From assembly GCA_045430305.1 (NCBI GenBank), contig JAILXW010000003.1:620001-684000 (forward strand): DNA of 64,000 nt, in the 5' to 3' direction. The stretch comes from Agarilytica sp045430305 (lineage in GTDB: Bacteria; Pseudomonadota; Gammaproteobacteria; Pseudomonadales; Cellvibrionaceae). A program made the position numbers and the translations under genes. Shown here piece after piece: positions 16,543-25,768 of this stretch; position 1 is the first letter of the stretch; each line of letters begins with the position of its first letter. The notes under the pieces are model-generated. The model was not told the DNA's origin, did no database searches, and saw only the letters and a list, made by a program, of their open reading frames with translations.

Positions 16543-17061
16543 TTACTGATTTTTAATATGAATATATTTTTTGTAAGTGTCAAAACAAAAATATATGTAA
16601 GTCGCTGTTATGATCAAATGGAATAGCGTATGAATACCATATGGAGGAAAGACACTTCCAATAAAGCCAGACAGCGAATATAAAGCCACTGGGCCTAATA
16701 GAGCAGCTAATTTTACATTGGTCATTCTATTTTCAGATACAAGGCGTCGAGAATATCTAATCAGCCAAATCGGAATCGCTAGGCCCAAGAGTATGTACGC
16801 TAAGACAGCCCCAATAATTAAAGGGGCTAGCCCTTCGAGGCTGGAGAGCCCCCCGTGAGCCTGTACTGCTGGCACCAATAAGAATGTGCTGAATGCAATA
16901 AGCCAAAAAATAGGTTTCAAAGGCGATTCAAATAACTGTATAACGCTTCTGAAATACGTATTTATTGCGTTATCGGAATTCTGAGTGTTATGGCGCAGGC
17001 ACACAGAAAAAGAGCAGAGGAATAATTCCCTAATGGAAGATCTGATATGTTCTTTTTTCAC
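16543..17061 (-). CDS. Small integral membrane protein with signal-like N-terminus
   Basis: Up to 172 residues from GTG 17061. The hydrophobic segment PIFWLIAFSTFLLVPAVQA followed by HGG looks like a signal peptide, so the true start may be a GTG nearer to about 16941. Three further hydrophobic helices follow (around GLAPLIIGAVLAYILLGLAI, LAALLGPVALYSLSGFIG and LFHLIITATYIYF). Function unknown. It lies between the pseudouridine synthase and DUF2164 genes. Confidence 0.6.
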   Translation of the reverse strand: MKKEHIRSSIRELFLCSFSVCLRHNTQNSDNAINTYFRSVIQLFESPLKPIFWLIAFSTFLLVPAVQAHGGLSSLEGLAPLIIGAVLAYILLGLAIPIWLIRYSRRLVSENRMTNVKLAALLGPVALYSLSGFIGSVFPPYGIHTLFHLIITATYIYFCFDTYKKYIHIKNQ

Positions 17062-17079
17062 TGAATAATAACCCCGGTT

Positions 17080-17325
17080 TTAGTTGATGGGTTTTTCAAG
17101 CTCTTGAACTAAGTACCCTATTTCTTCTGATTTTTCAGTAAACAGGCTGTGAGCATCAAATAATCCTTGGTTGTAACAATGTGAGCCAATTTCTTTTGCG
17201 AAAAAATCAATCGAAAACTCAGCATCAAAACCACCGATGTCTTGGTCTAACTCGTCAGCGAAGTACTTCTTTACTTTCTGAACTATTCGTTCTCTATTTT
17301 CTTTTGAAATCTTAATTTCATTCAT
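17080..17325 (-). CDS. DUF2164 family protein
   Basis: 81 residues matching the DUF2164 pattern: an N-terminal basic helix (KENRERIVQKVKKYF), then DELDQDIGGFDAEF, DFFAKEIG, YNQGLFDA. These are small soluble helical proteins of unknown function, common in marine bacteria and mobile cassettes. It starts 40 bases downstream of the SnoaL-like gene. Confidence 0.8.
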   Translation of the reverse strand: MNEIKISKENRERIVQKVKKYFADELDQDIGGFDAEFSIDFFAKEIGSHCYNQGLFDAHSLFTEKSEEIGYLVQELEKPIN

Positions 17326-17365
17326 GGCGAATCCCTAATCGCTTCTCTTGTTAAAAGATGGATGT

Positions 17366-18130
17366 TTAGAACTTGCCATTATCATTTTTCCAATCGCTTT
17401 TGGGGGGCACTTTTTCTGTGGTGTCCCAATGTTCGACAATCAAAGAATCTTCAAGCCTAAAAAGATCATAGAATGATGTGTGCTTGCCTTCACGGTAGCC
17501 TTCGCAAACAGACAAAACGAAATTGCCTTCTGCCAATATACGGTGTGCTCTTTCATAACAAATAAAAGATTCTGAATTCGCTCGCCGCAGGGTCAGAGCT
17601 TGATGTAAAGCAGGCAAGCCACCCTGCAAAAAGGGGTTATGATCAATATACGATTCGTAAACGAAGCGCTGCAGTTGATCTGCTTGGCCACCGATGAGAA
17701 CCGTTTTCAAAAACCTTTTGACAAGCGCGCGATTTTCTTCCGTCTTGTCTAAATCACACGTTTCAGTTGGGCCGTCGACCATGGAGTGCCCGGAAGGGTT
17801 TGGGCCGGATCTAGGTTGAATGTTGTCCCAGTGTTCTACAGTTTGCTCCCCTTCAAAGCGGAACACCTCAAAGCCAACTCGGGAAGTACTGAAGTGGTAT
17901 TCAGTATGCCCGAAAACAAAATCGCCATCGGAAAAAATACGAACAGTATTTACTCGAGGCGATGTTTTTGACAGACGTTTAAACAAAGCAGCCAACCCTT
18001 CGCCCCCTTCATGGGTTTGCGGGTTGTGTTGGATATATTTGTCTGGGTTAACGACAGTAACTGAGGCGGGGTCACCGGTCTCGATACCTTTTAACAAAGC
18101 CTGAATCTTATTTTTTCGTTCTGTGTTCAC
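17366..18130 (-). CDS. SnoaL-like / nuclear transport factor 2-fold protein, two domains
   Basis: 254 residues from GTG 18130, preceded by AAAGGA at suitable spacing. Two tandem SnoaL-like repeats are visible. Each has a YIQHNPQ / YIDHNPF motif (about 32 and 162), an F..GD/EGNFV..H/S pattern and a closing FRFEGEQTVEHWDNIQ / FRLEDSLIVEHWDTTE. The NTF2 fold binds small hydrophobic molecules, and family members include polyketide cyclases and many of unknown role. The duplicated form could make an intramolecular dimer. Confidence 0.85.
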   Translation of the reverse strand: MNTERKNKIQALLKGIETGDPASVTVVNPDKYIQHNPQTHEGGEGLAALFKRLSKTSPRVNTVRIFSDGDFVFGHTEYHFSTSRVGFEVFRFEGEQTVEHWDNIQPRSGPNPSGHSMVDGPTETCDLDKTEENRALVKRFLKTVLIGGQADQLQRFVYESYIDHNPFLQGGLPALHQALTLRRANSESFICYERAHRILAEGNFVLSVCEGYREGKHTSFYDLFRLEDSLIVEHWDTTEKVPPKSDWKNDNGKF

Positions 18131-18157
18131 GGGCGCGTCCTTTGTTATTCACATAAA

Positions 18158-18250
18158 GCAAACGCCGCGGTCAGCGGCGGAAGTAAGTATGCCGTTGAGA
18201 CTGGGGTGAGCCATGCTTGTTGAGGCCCGTGATTAATCACTTTGTTAGGA
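18158..18250 (-). repeat. attC-like site (cassette recombination site), weaker match
   Basis: Read on the minus strand it begins TCCTAACAAAG, with the stop codon of the lipoprotein gene inside the TAAC. It contains a 12-base palindrome GTGATTAATCAC and an inner CGCCGC-TGACC-GCGGCG stem, and ends GGCGTTTGC. Placement of the attC directly at an ORF stop is typical of gene cassettes. The right-hand core deviates from GTTRRRY, so this may be a degenerate site. Confidence 0.4.
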
Positions 18251-18754
18251 TTCCGATATGGATTTTTTAAAACTTTTTAAAAGTTTATCTACATTTTTTT
18301 CGACAACCGATGTCATGCTGCCACCTGCAGCCCCCATGCTGAGCGAGCTCTCGGCGCTAGAGCTAAATAGTACTTCATTGGAATCACCATCACGAACTTC
18401 AAGAACGGATACAGCGGAACCTCTCCCCGCGCCAGGCGACAACCATCGTAGAGCACGATTTCCATAGGTTACGTTTATTTTTAGGTTAAACGATAACGAG
18501 CCTTCTCGTTTGGTTGGCGGCACAACTGCATAGTTCTCACTTATAAGTTGATTCAGCCTCGTTTCTGTATATTCCTGTAAGGTTCTATTTGTTTTCATCG
18601 CGTCTTCATTCTGTTCCGTGGACTCCACCAAGACGGTTGAAACAAATGCTTGCTTAAAATTATTTATTTCCTGAGAGATAGAACCTTCTTTTACCTTTGT
18701 AGATGCGCATGCGCCCAGCATAGACAAAATTATTAATAAAAGAACATGTTTCAT
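18245..18754 (-). CDS. Lipoprotein, DUF4410-like
   Basis: 169 residues with a type II signal peptide: MKHVLLLIILSMLGAC gives a lipobox LGAC with Cys16. The mature part has an alternating pattern ending in a Gly/Ser-rich segment (SPGAGRGSAVSVLEVRDGD) and an amphipathic C-terminal helix, as in DUF4410 proteins. Probably outer-membrane anchored on the periplasmic side. Function unknown. The stop codon is embedded in the attC-like site. Confidence 0.75.
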   Translation of the reverse strand: MKHVLLLIILSMLGACASTKVKEGSISQEINNFKQAFVSTVLVESTEQNEDAMKTNRTLQEYTETRLNQLISENYAVVPPTKREGSLSFNLKINVTYGNRALRWLSPGAGRGSAVSVLEVRDGDSNEVLFSSSAESSLSMGAAGGSMTSVVEKNVDKLLKSFKKSISES

Positions 18755-18794
18755 AAGTTAAGGCCTTTTTGGGTTTCTTAGTTGGTTGTTAGTA

Positions 18795-18887
18795 ATCTAA
18801 CGCCCGAAGAACCGGGGCTGCAAGTGCTTATTGGCCTGCTTTTCAAGGCCAATGCTTGCTGGATCCGCGTTGCTGCGTTTGTTACCT
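18795..18887 (-). repeat. attC site of an integron gene cassette
   Basis: On the minus strand it starts GGTAACAAACGC, four bases after the stop codon of the upstream gene (18891-18893). It contains a long imperfect stem (GCAAGC-ATTGGCC pairing with GGCCAAT-AAGCACTTGC around a ten-base loop) with unpaired extra bases, and ends GGGCGTTAGAT. That matches GTTRRRY and the 90-base length of attC sites. Position relative to the ORF, orientation and folding all fit. Confidence 0.65.
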
Positions 18888-18890
18888 GTT

Positions 18891-19397
18891 TTAATATTGA
18901 TTAATACTTTTAGCATTTTGTATGTCTTTATTTGATAAAAATGCTGAAAATGGAAACGGAAGCTCATAAACTGGATAAATGTAAGCCTTTCCATTTTTAT
19001 ACACCATGTAAAAATGATTTTCCGCTTTCCCCATTTGTTTTGTAGCGTAGAAATATTGTTTATTGTTATTTCTTACCCACCAACCACGTAACTCAAAGTA
19101 TTCTTTAAGGCCGCCACTTAGATTTTCCAAGTTAGAGGGCTGGATAATATAGGGCCAAAAGTCTCTCATTGTTTCAAAAACACCTGCGAGTAGACATACT
19201 CCTATGAGCGTAAAAAACATCCAGTCGCTATTTGCGCCTGCTGACACGAAGTAAGCCAAAAAAAACGCGCCTAAGACAAATATAAGCAGTCCTCTAACGA
19301 TAATACGAAAGAGCAACTCAACTATGATAATAAATGGATTTTCCTTGATAAAAAGCCATTTACTATTTTTAGTTCTAGTTAGATCTATTTCATTCAT
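18891..19397 (-). CDS. Membrane protein of unknown function, probable cassette gene
   Basis: 168 residues. Two hydrophobic helices (about 24-50 and 57-75) sit near the N-terminus, followed by a soluble C-terminal domain of about 90 residues rich in aromatic residues (FYMVYKNGKAYIYPVYELPF). The stop codon directly abuts the attC site at 18795-18887, so this gene and that site look like one cassette. No family recognised. Confidence 0.7.
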   Translation of the reverse strand: MNEIDLTRTKNSKWLFIKENPFIIIVELLFRIIVRGLLIFVLGAFFLAYFVSAGANSDWMFFTLIGVCLLAGVFETMRDFWPYIIQPSNLENLSGGLKEYFELRGWWVRNNNKQYFYATKQMGKAENHFYMVYKNGKAYIYPVYELPFPFSAFLSNKDIQNAKSINQY

Positions 19398-19734
19398 GAG
19401 ACAGGTAACTCCCCGGTAACAGTCTTAATTAGGTGGAAATTTTCCGCATATTATCATTTGGGATTTTTCTGGGCACCTTACTGCTTTGCGTGTTTTTTTG
19501 CTCTTCACTGGAAAAAATGGGGGTATGGCAAAAGAGCGAAGCGGGGCTTCAGTGTTGATGAAGGGTCTTAATGCGTCATGCTGATGAGCTATAACATTTA
19601 GATGTTGCGATAGTTTGAGTGGGTTTTGTTTGTAAAACGTTACCTGCGGTCGTCTAGTATCTTTTGTTTTTAGAGGAGGTGATGACGGTTGGCGCATTGA
19701 TCCCTTGCATTGCATAACGGGTTGTCCCTTATCG
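19398..19734. other. Intergenic stretch at the edge of the accessory region
   Basis: 337 bases between the last accessory gene and ubiD. A minus-strand frame at 19425-19715 (96 residues) is open but has biased composition (many P, K, R and Q) and no recognisable family. I regard it as unsupported, though I cannot exclude a cassette or repeat-derived peptide. No intI or attI was identified. Confidence 0.4.
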
Positions 19735-21204
19735 TTAATTCAGAATATTGAGGTCGTCCCATAGGGTGTCAATTTTATCTTTGACGCTTTTATCCATTTC
19801 TATTCCTCGCCCCCATTCGCGCTGTGTTTCGCCGGGTAATTTATTTGTCGCGTCGATGCCCATTTTTGAGCCAAGGCCGGAAACTGGTGAGGCAAAGTCT
19901 AAGTAGTCAATTGGGGTGTTATCTATTAGCGTGGTGTCGCGGCTTGGGTCTACGCGTGTTGTAAGTGCCCAGATAACATCGTTCCAGTCGCGGGCGTTCA
20001 CGTCGTCGTCTGTTACGATCACAAATTTTGTGTACATAAATTGTCGTAAGAATGACCATACTCCCATCATTACGCGTTTGGCGTGGCCGGGGTATTGTTT
20101 TTTCATTGTGACGACGGCCATGCGATATGAGCAGCCTTCTGGTGGTAAATAAAAATCGACAATTTCAGGAAATTGTTTTTTTAATAAAGGAATAAATACT
20201 TCGTTTAATGCTAAACCAAGTACTGCAGGTTCGTCGGGTGGTCGGCCTGTGTATGTGCTGTGGTAGATGGGGGCTTTGCGATGGGTAATTTTTTCTACGG
20301 TAAAAACAGGAAAGCTTTCAACTTCGTTGTAGTAGCCGGTGTGGTCGCCGAAAGGGCCTTCGTCGGCCATTTCATTTGGTGCGATGTAACCTTCTAAAAC
20401 AAATTCAGCGTGTGCGGGTACTTGTAAGTCGTTGCTTGTGCTTTTGGTGACTTCGGTTTTTTCATTGCGAAGTAGACCTGCAAAGGCGTATTCACTTAAC
20501 GTATCTGGTACGGGGGTTACCGCCCCTAAAATAGTTGCAGGGTCGGCACCGAGTGCAACTGACACTGGGAAGTTTTCACCTGGGTGTGCTTCTTGCCATT
20601 CTTTAAAGTCTAGGGCGCCGCCGCGATGGCTGAGCCAGCGCATAATTAATTTATTTTTACCGATCAATTGAAGGCGATATATGCCCAGGTTTTGGCGTTC
20701 TTTGTTTGGCCCACGTGTAATGACAAGTGGCCATGTTACCAAGGGGCCGGCATCGCCGGGCCAGCAGGTTTGAATCGGGAGTTTGTTAAGATCTACCGCG
20801 TCGCCTTCTAAAACAATTTGTTGGCAAGGCGCTTTAGATATTTCTTTGGGCGACATGGTAAGCACGCGTTTGAACACGGGCATTTTGTCCCATGCGTCGC
20901 GCAGGCCTTTGGGGGGTTCGGGTTCTTTTAGAAAGGCGAGTAGCTCGCCCACCTCTCGCAGGGCTTCTACACTTTCTTGACCCATGCCTAGAGCAACACG
21001 TTCGGGAGTGCCGAATAAATTGCCAAGTAGGGGGGTGTCGTGGCCCGTAACATTTTCAAATAATAATGCGGGGCCGCCCGCACGTAGTGTGCGGTCGCAA
21101 ATTTCGGTAATTTCTAGATTACAGTCAACAGCTTGCTGAATGCGTTTGAGTTGCCCGCGTTTTTCCAGTAATTCTATAAATTCTCGTAAGTCTTTACATT
21201 GCAT
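19735..21204 (-). CDS. ubiD: UbiD, 3-octaprenyl-4-hydroxybenzoate carboxy-lyase
   Basis: 489 residues, the normal UbiD length. It decarboxylates 3-polyprenyl-4-hydroxybenzoate in ubiquinone biosynthesis using prenylated FMN made by UbiX. The sequence shows the family-typical N-terminus (LREFIELLEKRGQLKRI), NLGIYRLQLIGKN, EGPFGDHTGYY with the metal/prFMN-binding Glu, and YTGRPPDEPAVLG. It is transcribed in the same direction as rho upstream. Confidence 0.97.
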   Translation of the reverse strand: MQCKDLREFIELLEKRGQLKRIQQAVDCNLEITEICDRTLRAGGPALLFENVTGHDTPLLGNLFGTPERVALGMGQESVEALREVGELLAFLKEPEPPKGLRDAWDKMPVFKRVLTMSPKEISKAPCQQIVLEGDAVDLNKLPIQTCWPGDAGPLVTWPLVITRGPNKERQNLGIYRLQLIGKNKLIMRWLSHRGGALDFKEWQEAHPGENFPVSVALGADPATILGAVTPVPDTLSEYAFAGLLRNEKTEVTKSTSNDLQVPAHAEFVLEGYIAPNEMADEGPFGDHTGYYNEVESFPVFTVEKITHRKAPIYHSTYTGRPPDEPAVLGLALNEVFIPLLKKQFPEIVDFYLPPEGCSYRMAVVTMKKQYPGHAKRVMMGVWSFLRQFMYTKFVIVTDDDVNARDWNDVIWALTTRVDPSRDTTLIDNTPIDYLDFASPVSGLGSKMGIDATNKLPGETQREWGRGIEMDKSVKDKIDTLWDDLNILN

Positions 21205-21228
21205 GGAGACGGGTTACGAAATAAATAG

Positions 21229-22488
21229 TTACTTAGATTTCATCGAAAGGAAGAATTCGTCGTTTTTCTTGAAGCCTTTGAGTCGGTCGAGCAAGAATTC
21301 TGTCGCGGGTAAATCTTCCATATCGTGAAGCAATTTGCGAAGAATCCAAACGCGTTGCAGTTCGTCTTCTTTCATTAATAAGTCTTCGCGGCGGGTGCCG
21401 GAGCGACGCACATTAATAGCAGGGTATACACGTTTTTCTGCAATTTTTCTGTCGAGGTGCAGTTCTTGGTTACCGGTACCTTTAAATTCTTCGTAGATAA
21501 CTTCGTCCATTTTTGAGCCAGTATCAACCAATGCAGTAGCAATAATTGACAGGCTGCCACCTTCTTCAATATTACGCGCAGCACCAAAGAAACGTTTTGG
21601 GCGTTCTAATGCGTGGGCGTCGACACCACCGGTTAGTACTTTACCGGAAGAAGGGATGACGGTGTTATAAGCGCGCGCTAAACGTGTCACTGAGTCGAGC
21701 AAGATCACGACGTCTTTTTTATGTTCGGCTAAGCGTTTTGCACGTTCGATCACCATTTCTGCCACTTGTACGTGGCGTGCTGGCGGTTCGTCAAAGGTAG
21801 AAGCAACCACTTCGCCTTTTACTGAGCGGCGCATTTCGGTTACTTCTTCTGGGCGTTCATCAATAAGAAGAACAATCAAATAACATTCGGGGCTATTGCG
21901 CACAATGGCTTGCGCAATATTTTGCATCATGATGGTTTTACCGGCTTTCGGCGGAGCGACGATCAAGCCGCGCTGGCCTTTACCAATTGGGGCTATCAAG
22001 TCAATGATGCGTCCGGTCAAATCTTCTGATGAACCGTTACCCGCTTCAAGTGCGATGCGCTCGTTAGGGAAAAGCGGTGTTAAGTTTTCAAAAAGTATTT
22101 TGTTGCGCGAGTTTTCGGGCTTGTCGAAATTAATTTCGGCCACTTTGAGCATGGCAAAATAACGTTCGCCTTCTTTTGGTGGGCGAATTTTCCCGGCGAT
22201 GCTGTCGCCAGTACGTAAGTTGAAGCGGCGAATCTGGCTGGGTGATACGTAAATATCATCGGGGCCAGCAAGATAAGAGGCACCGGCAGAGCGTAAAAAC
22301 CCAAAACCATCTTGAAGAATTTCTAGTACGCCGTCGCCGTAAATGTCTTCGCCGCTGCGTGCATGTTTTTTGAGAATGTTGAAAATAACATCTTGTTTAC
22401 GCGAGCGGGCGAGGTTTTCCATGCCCATTTCTTTCGCGATGCCAATCAGTTCTTCAATAGGTTTAGTTTTTAAGTCGGTAAGATTCAT
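21229..22488 (-). CDS. rho: Transcription termination factor Rho
   Basis: 419 residues from ATG 22488 (MNLTDLKTKPIEELI), exactly the E. coli length. A TTG 30 codons upstream is open but has no ribosome site and no family support. The N-terminal helical and CSD RNA-binding domain contains DGFGFLRS and the primary-site SYLAGPDDIYVSPSQIRRF segment. The ATPase domain has Walker A APPKAGKT, Walker B VVILLDSVTR, the Q loop around GKVLTGGVDAHAL, and the R loop near GTGNQELHLDR. It is a hexameric RNA-DNA helicase. It lies downstream of trxA, as in many gammaproteobacteria. Confidence 0.98.
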   Translation of the reverse strand: MNLTDLKTKPIEELIGIAKEMGMENLARSRKQDVIFNILKKHARSGEDIYGDGVLEILQDGFGFLRSAGASYLAGPDDIYVSPSQIRRFNLRTGDSIAGKIRPPKEGERYFAMLKVAEINFDKPENSRNKILFENLTPLFPNERIALEAGNGSSEDLTGRIIDLIAPIGKGQRGLIVAPPKAGKTIMMQNIAQAIVRNSPECYLIVLLIDERPEEVTEMRRSVKGEVVASTFDEPPARHVQVAEMVIERAKRLAEHKKDVVILLDSVTRLARAYNTVIPSSGKVLTGGVDAHALERPKRFFGAARNIEEGGSLSIIATALVDTGSKMDEVIYEEFKGTGNQELHLDRKIAEKRVYPAINVRRSGTRREDLLMKEDELQRVWILRKLLHDMEDLPATEFLLDRLKGFKKNDEFFLSMKSK

Positions 22489-22878
22489 TTGTGTTGCTGA
22501 TTCCATAGATGGGGGCGGTTCTTCAGAGAACGCTGAGTCTAAGGTTAATTGTTGTGGGGTTTGATTATCTTGATGCAAAGTATTGGATCGACTGTGGAAA
22601 GGGCGAGGCCGAAAATCTTATTTCGTTAGTTGCCTGGGCGCCAATGCAAAATATACGTACCGAACTACCAAAATTATTAAATAAAGAGGAAATAAAGGGA
22701 AGGTAAAACGGAAGCGCTCGATCGCTGGATAAATCCAGTATAGCGGCAATTATTGCTTAGTGCAAAGAGCCAGTGTCGATAATCTTTCTGTTTTTATTCG
22801 GTTTCGTGAAGAATAGTTTAGGTGCCTGACGCTGTCGCTTTGCAGCATCAGGCATATAACCCGGTGGTTTAGGCTAGC
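22489..22878 (-). promoter_or_regulatory. rho leader region and trxA-downstream hairpin
   Basis: 390 bases between trxA and rho. A 12-bp stem (22823-22834 with 22843-22854, one G-T pair, eight-base loop) lies 25 bases past the trxA stop. It has no clear T tract, so it may be a weak terminator or RNA-stability element. The rest is leader for rho. Known rho genes are autoregulated by attenuation in the leader; whether that holds here is inference. Confidence 0.5.
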
Positions 22879-23205
22879 TTAGAGGCTCGATTCGATAAAC
22901 TCTTGAAGTTGAGGCTTAGATAGTGCGCCAACTTTAGTGCCTTCTGCGTTGCCATCTTTAAATACGATAAGCGTTGGAATGCCGCGAATCCCAAATTTGG
23001 TTGGGGTTTCTTTGTTTGCGTCGACATCCATTTTACAAATCTTGATTTTGCCTTCGTATTCTTTCGCAAGTTCGTCGAGTACGGGGGCGATCATTTTACA
23101 AGGCCCACACCACGCGGCCCAAAAGTCCACTAAGACTGGCCCAGATGCGCTAAGTACATCCTCATCAAAACTCGAATCGCTGACGTGTACAATCGCGTCG
23201 CTCAT
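22879..23205 (-). CDS. trxA: Thioredoxin
   Basis: 108 residues with the active-site WCGPCK (Cys33, Cys36), the cis-proline loop GIRGIPTLIVF, and the buried Asp equivalent in VDFWAAW. Full length and canonical. It is a cytoplasmic protein-disulfide reductase that serves ribonucleotide reductase and other targets. Confidence 0.98.
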   Translation of the reverse strand: MSDAIVHVSDSSFDEDVLSASGPVLVDFWAAWCGPCKMIAPVLDELAKEYEGKIKICKMDVDANKETPTKFGIRGIPTLIVFKDGNAEGTKVGALSKPQLQEFIESSL

Positions 23206-23406
23206 ATAATATCTCCAGGGAATTCAAACTTTAGCCGGCCATAATAAGGGCCAGATCAAAAGCTGACAAGCAGCTTAGGGTGTGTCTTGATTGTGTTTCT
23301 CGCTTTAATGTTGGGGCAAAATCTAAAAAGATCAAGTTTATCGCTATGTTTTGCGTCGGGCTTTGCGGGTATTTGTACCCTAGCTTAAATCGTTTCGCTG
23401 ATTAGG

Positions 23407-25530
23407 TTAATTCGCAAGCAGCCGAAGCAGCTCACTTTGCGAGGAAATACTGTCTTCTTCTGTGATCTTGAGGTAGTTGCCTTCGCTATCAAGTGTCCAG
23501 CGGCCGTGGCTATCGGTCAGGTGTAATTCCAGTTCGCTCTTAACGCGTTGCTCGTGCTCACGAGAGAGTAGGGGGAATGCGGTTTCTACACGACGGTTTA
23601 GGTTGCGTTCCATTAGGTCTGCGCTGGCGCAATAGACTTTGGCATCTGCATTGGCGAAATAGTAGGCGCGCGTATGTTCTAGGAAACGACCGACGATAGA
23701 ATGTACACGTATATTGTCAGATACGCCTTCAATTCCGGGGCGCAGGCAGCACATACCACGAATGATAAGGTCGATTTTTACGCCCGCCTGAGAGGCCTTA
23801 ATCAACGCTTGCATGACTTTGGGTTCAGTGAGGCCGTTGCATTTGAAGATGATGCGGCCTTCTAAACCTTCTTTTTGTGCCTTGATTTCGCCTTCGATCA
23901 GCTTCAGCAATTGGCGCTTCAAGGTGAAGGGGGCGTTGAGTACTTTATCCATTCGCTCTGTTTTGCCCATGCCGGTGAGCTGTTGAAACACTAGGTGTAC
24001 GTCTTCCCCCATGATCTCGTTGGCGGTCAAATAGGAATAGTCGGTATAAAGCCGGGCGTTAGCGCTGTGGTAGTTGCCGGTGCCCAGATGCACATAGCGT
24101 TTGAGTTGGTCGCCTTCACGGCGTACTACCAGAATCATCTTGGCGTGGGTTTTGTAGCCCACTACGCCGTATACCACCACCACACCGGCCTCTTGAAGGC
24201 GGCTAGCTAATTCGAGGTTTTCCTCTTCATCGAAACGGGCTCGCAACTCAACCACTGCAGTTACTTCTTTGCCGTTTCGTGCAGCATCTACCAGAGCGTC
24301 AACGATCGAACTTTGTGTGCCGCCCGACCGGTAGAGGGTTTGTTTTATTGCGACCACGTGGGGGTCTTTTGCGGCCTGGCGCAGCAACTGAATTACAGGC
24401 GAAAAGGATTCGTAGGGGTGTAGTAATAGATAGTCTTTGCGTGCGACAGCATCGAATATGTTGTCTTTGCGGCTCAGGCCTTTGGGCATTTTAGGGGTGA
24501 ATGAGGGGTAGAGCAGTTCGGGGCGGTCAACAATAGACAGTACATTGAAGAGGCGTTTTAAGTTGACTGGGCCGTCTACACGGTAGAGTTCTTGTTCCGT
24601 TAGCCCTACTTCTTTCAGCAGAAAATCGGTGAGTTCTTTTGGGCAGTTGTCGGCGACTTCGAGGCGCACTGCGGTGCCAAAACGGCGAGAATGTAGTTCG
24701 CCACGCAAAGCGCGAGCGAGATCTTCGATGCCTTCTACGTCCACATCTAGGTCAGCATTTCGGGTAATACGAAATTGATAACACCCGCGTACCTTCATGC
24801 CTGGGAACAGGTTTTCCGCGTGAGCGTGAATCATCGACGACAAAAAGACGAAATTGTGGCCGTTCTCGCACAGCTCAGGGGGTAGCTCAACGAGGCGCGG
24901 TAGTGAGCGGGGGGCCGGCACTACGGCGTAGTTTAAGTCGCGTCCAAAGGCGTCGTTGCCTTCTAGGTTTAATATAAAGTTTAGGCTTTTGTTAACTAGC
25001 CGTGGGAATGGGTGTGCGGGGTCAATGCCGATGGGGCTGATAATTGGAAGCACATCTTTATGGATGTATTCTTCGATCCATTCCGCTTGATCTTCTGTCC
25101 ATTGGGTGCGGCGTAAAAAACGGATGTTTTCTTTCTCTAGCGCTGGCATCAACACATCATTGAGTACCGCGTACTGCTGTTCTACGGTTTCATGGCATAA
25201 GCGGCTTATTTCGCGCAGTACTTCTTCTGCTGGGCGGCCATCAGGGCCTATGGTCTCGCGCTCGAATTTGATGCTCTGCATTAAACCTGCGATGCGGATC
25301 TCGAAAAATTCGTCCAGATTTGAACTAAAAATGAGTAAGAACTTCATACGCTCTAAGAGCGGGTGGCTTTCGTCCATCGCTTGCGCCAATACGCGCTGAT
25401 TGAAAGCAAGGTGACTAAGTTCTCGGTTGATGTAATATGCTGGGTTATCGAGCGGTAGGGGGCTGTTTTCACCGTCAGCAGCGATGCTATCTGGGTCGTT
25501 ATCGCTATTCGGGGTGCTGGCGTCGCTCAT
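23407..25530 (-). CDS. ppk1: Polyphosphate kinase 1
   Basis: 707 residues, usual for PPK1, which reversibly polymerises ATP gamma-phosphate into polyphosphate. It has the N-terminal helical domain (YINRELSHLAFNQRVL) and the head domain. Two phospholipase-D-like C domains contain the His motifs YKTHAKMILV and the family-characteristic YVHLGTGNYH. HTRAYYFANADAKVYCASADL lies near the C-terminus. It stands alone; ppx is not adjacent. Confidence 0.98.
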   Translation of the reverse strand: MSDASTPNSDNDPDSIAADGENSPLPLDNPAYYINRELSHLAFNQRVLAQAMDESHPLLERMKFLLIFSSNLDEFFEIRIAGLMQSIKFERETIGPDGRPAEEVLREISRLCHETVEQQYAVLNDVLMPALEKENIRFLRRTQWTEDQAEWIEEYIHKDVLPIISPIGIDPAHPFPRLVNKSLNFILNLEGNDAFGRDLNYAVVPAPRSLPRLVELPPELCENGHNFVFLSSMIHAHAENLFPGMKVRGCYQFRITRNADLDVDVEGIEDLARALRGELHSRRFGTAVRLEVADNCPKELTDFLLKEVGLTEQELYRVDGPVNLKRLFNVLSIVDRPELLYPSFTPKMPKGLSRKDNIFDAVARKDYLLLHPYESFSPVIQLLRQAAKDPHVVAIKQTLYRSGGTQSSIVDALVDAARNGKEVTAVVELRARFDEEENLELASRLQEAGVVVVYGVVGYKTHAKMILVVRREGDQLKRYVHLGTGNYHSANARLYTDYSYLTANEIMGEDVHLVFQQLTGMGKTERMDKVLNAPFTLKRQLLKLIEGEIKAQKEGLEGRIIFKCNGLTEPKVMQALIKASQAGVKIDLIIRGMCCLRPGIEGVSDNIRVHSIVGRFLEHTRAYYFANADAKVYCASADLMERNLNRRVETAFPLLSREHEQRVKSELELHLTDSHGRWTLDSEGNYLKITEEDSISSQSELLRLLAN

Positions 25531-25768
25531 GGTAGATTCCTGGGCAAGTAAATCTTACATCTTATGCTCAATACTATTACAGTTTTAGCGTCTGCCATGA
25601 AAATTATCTACCCCTTAGATAAATAGAGTCTATGGAGTATGGCTCCTGCGGTGTGTGATACTCGCGTGATTCAATCATGTGGTCTTCCATTTACGTTGTC
25701 AGTCTAGCCAAGTGTTCATCTAACAGATTACATACACCAAGTATAAGCACGATTAATAACGAGAATTT

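Noticed and set aside
19425..19715. Minus-strand frame of 96 residues before ubiD
   Set aside because: Biased composition, no family or ribosome-site support; kept only as a note on the intergenic stretch.
22489..22578. 30-residue N-terminal extension of Rho from a TTG
   Set aside because: No ribosome site; ATG 22488 gives the standard 419-residue protein.
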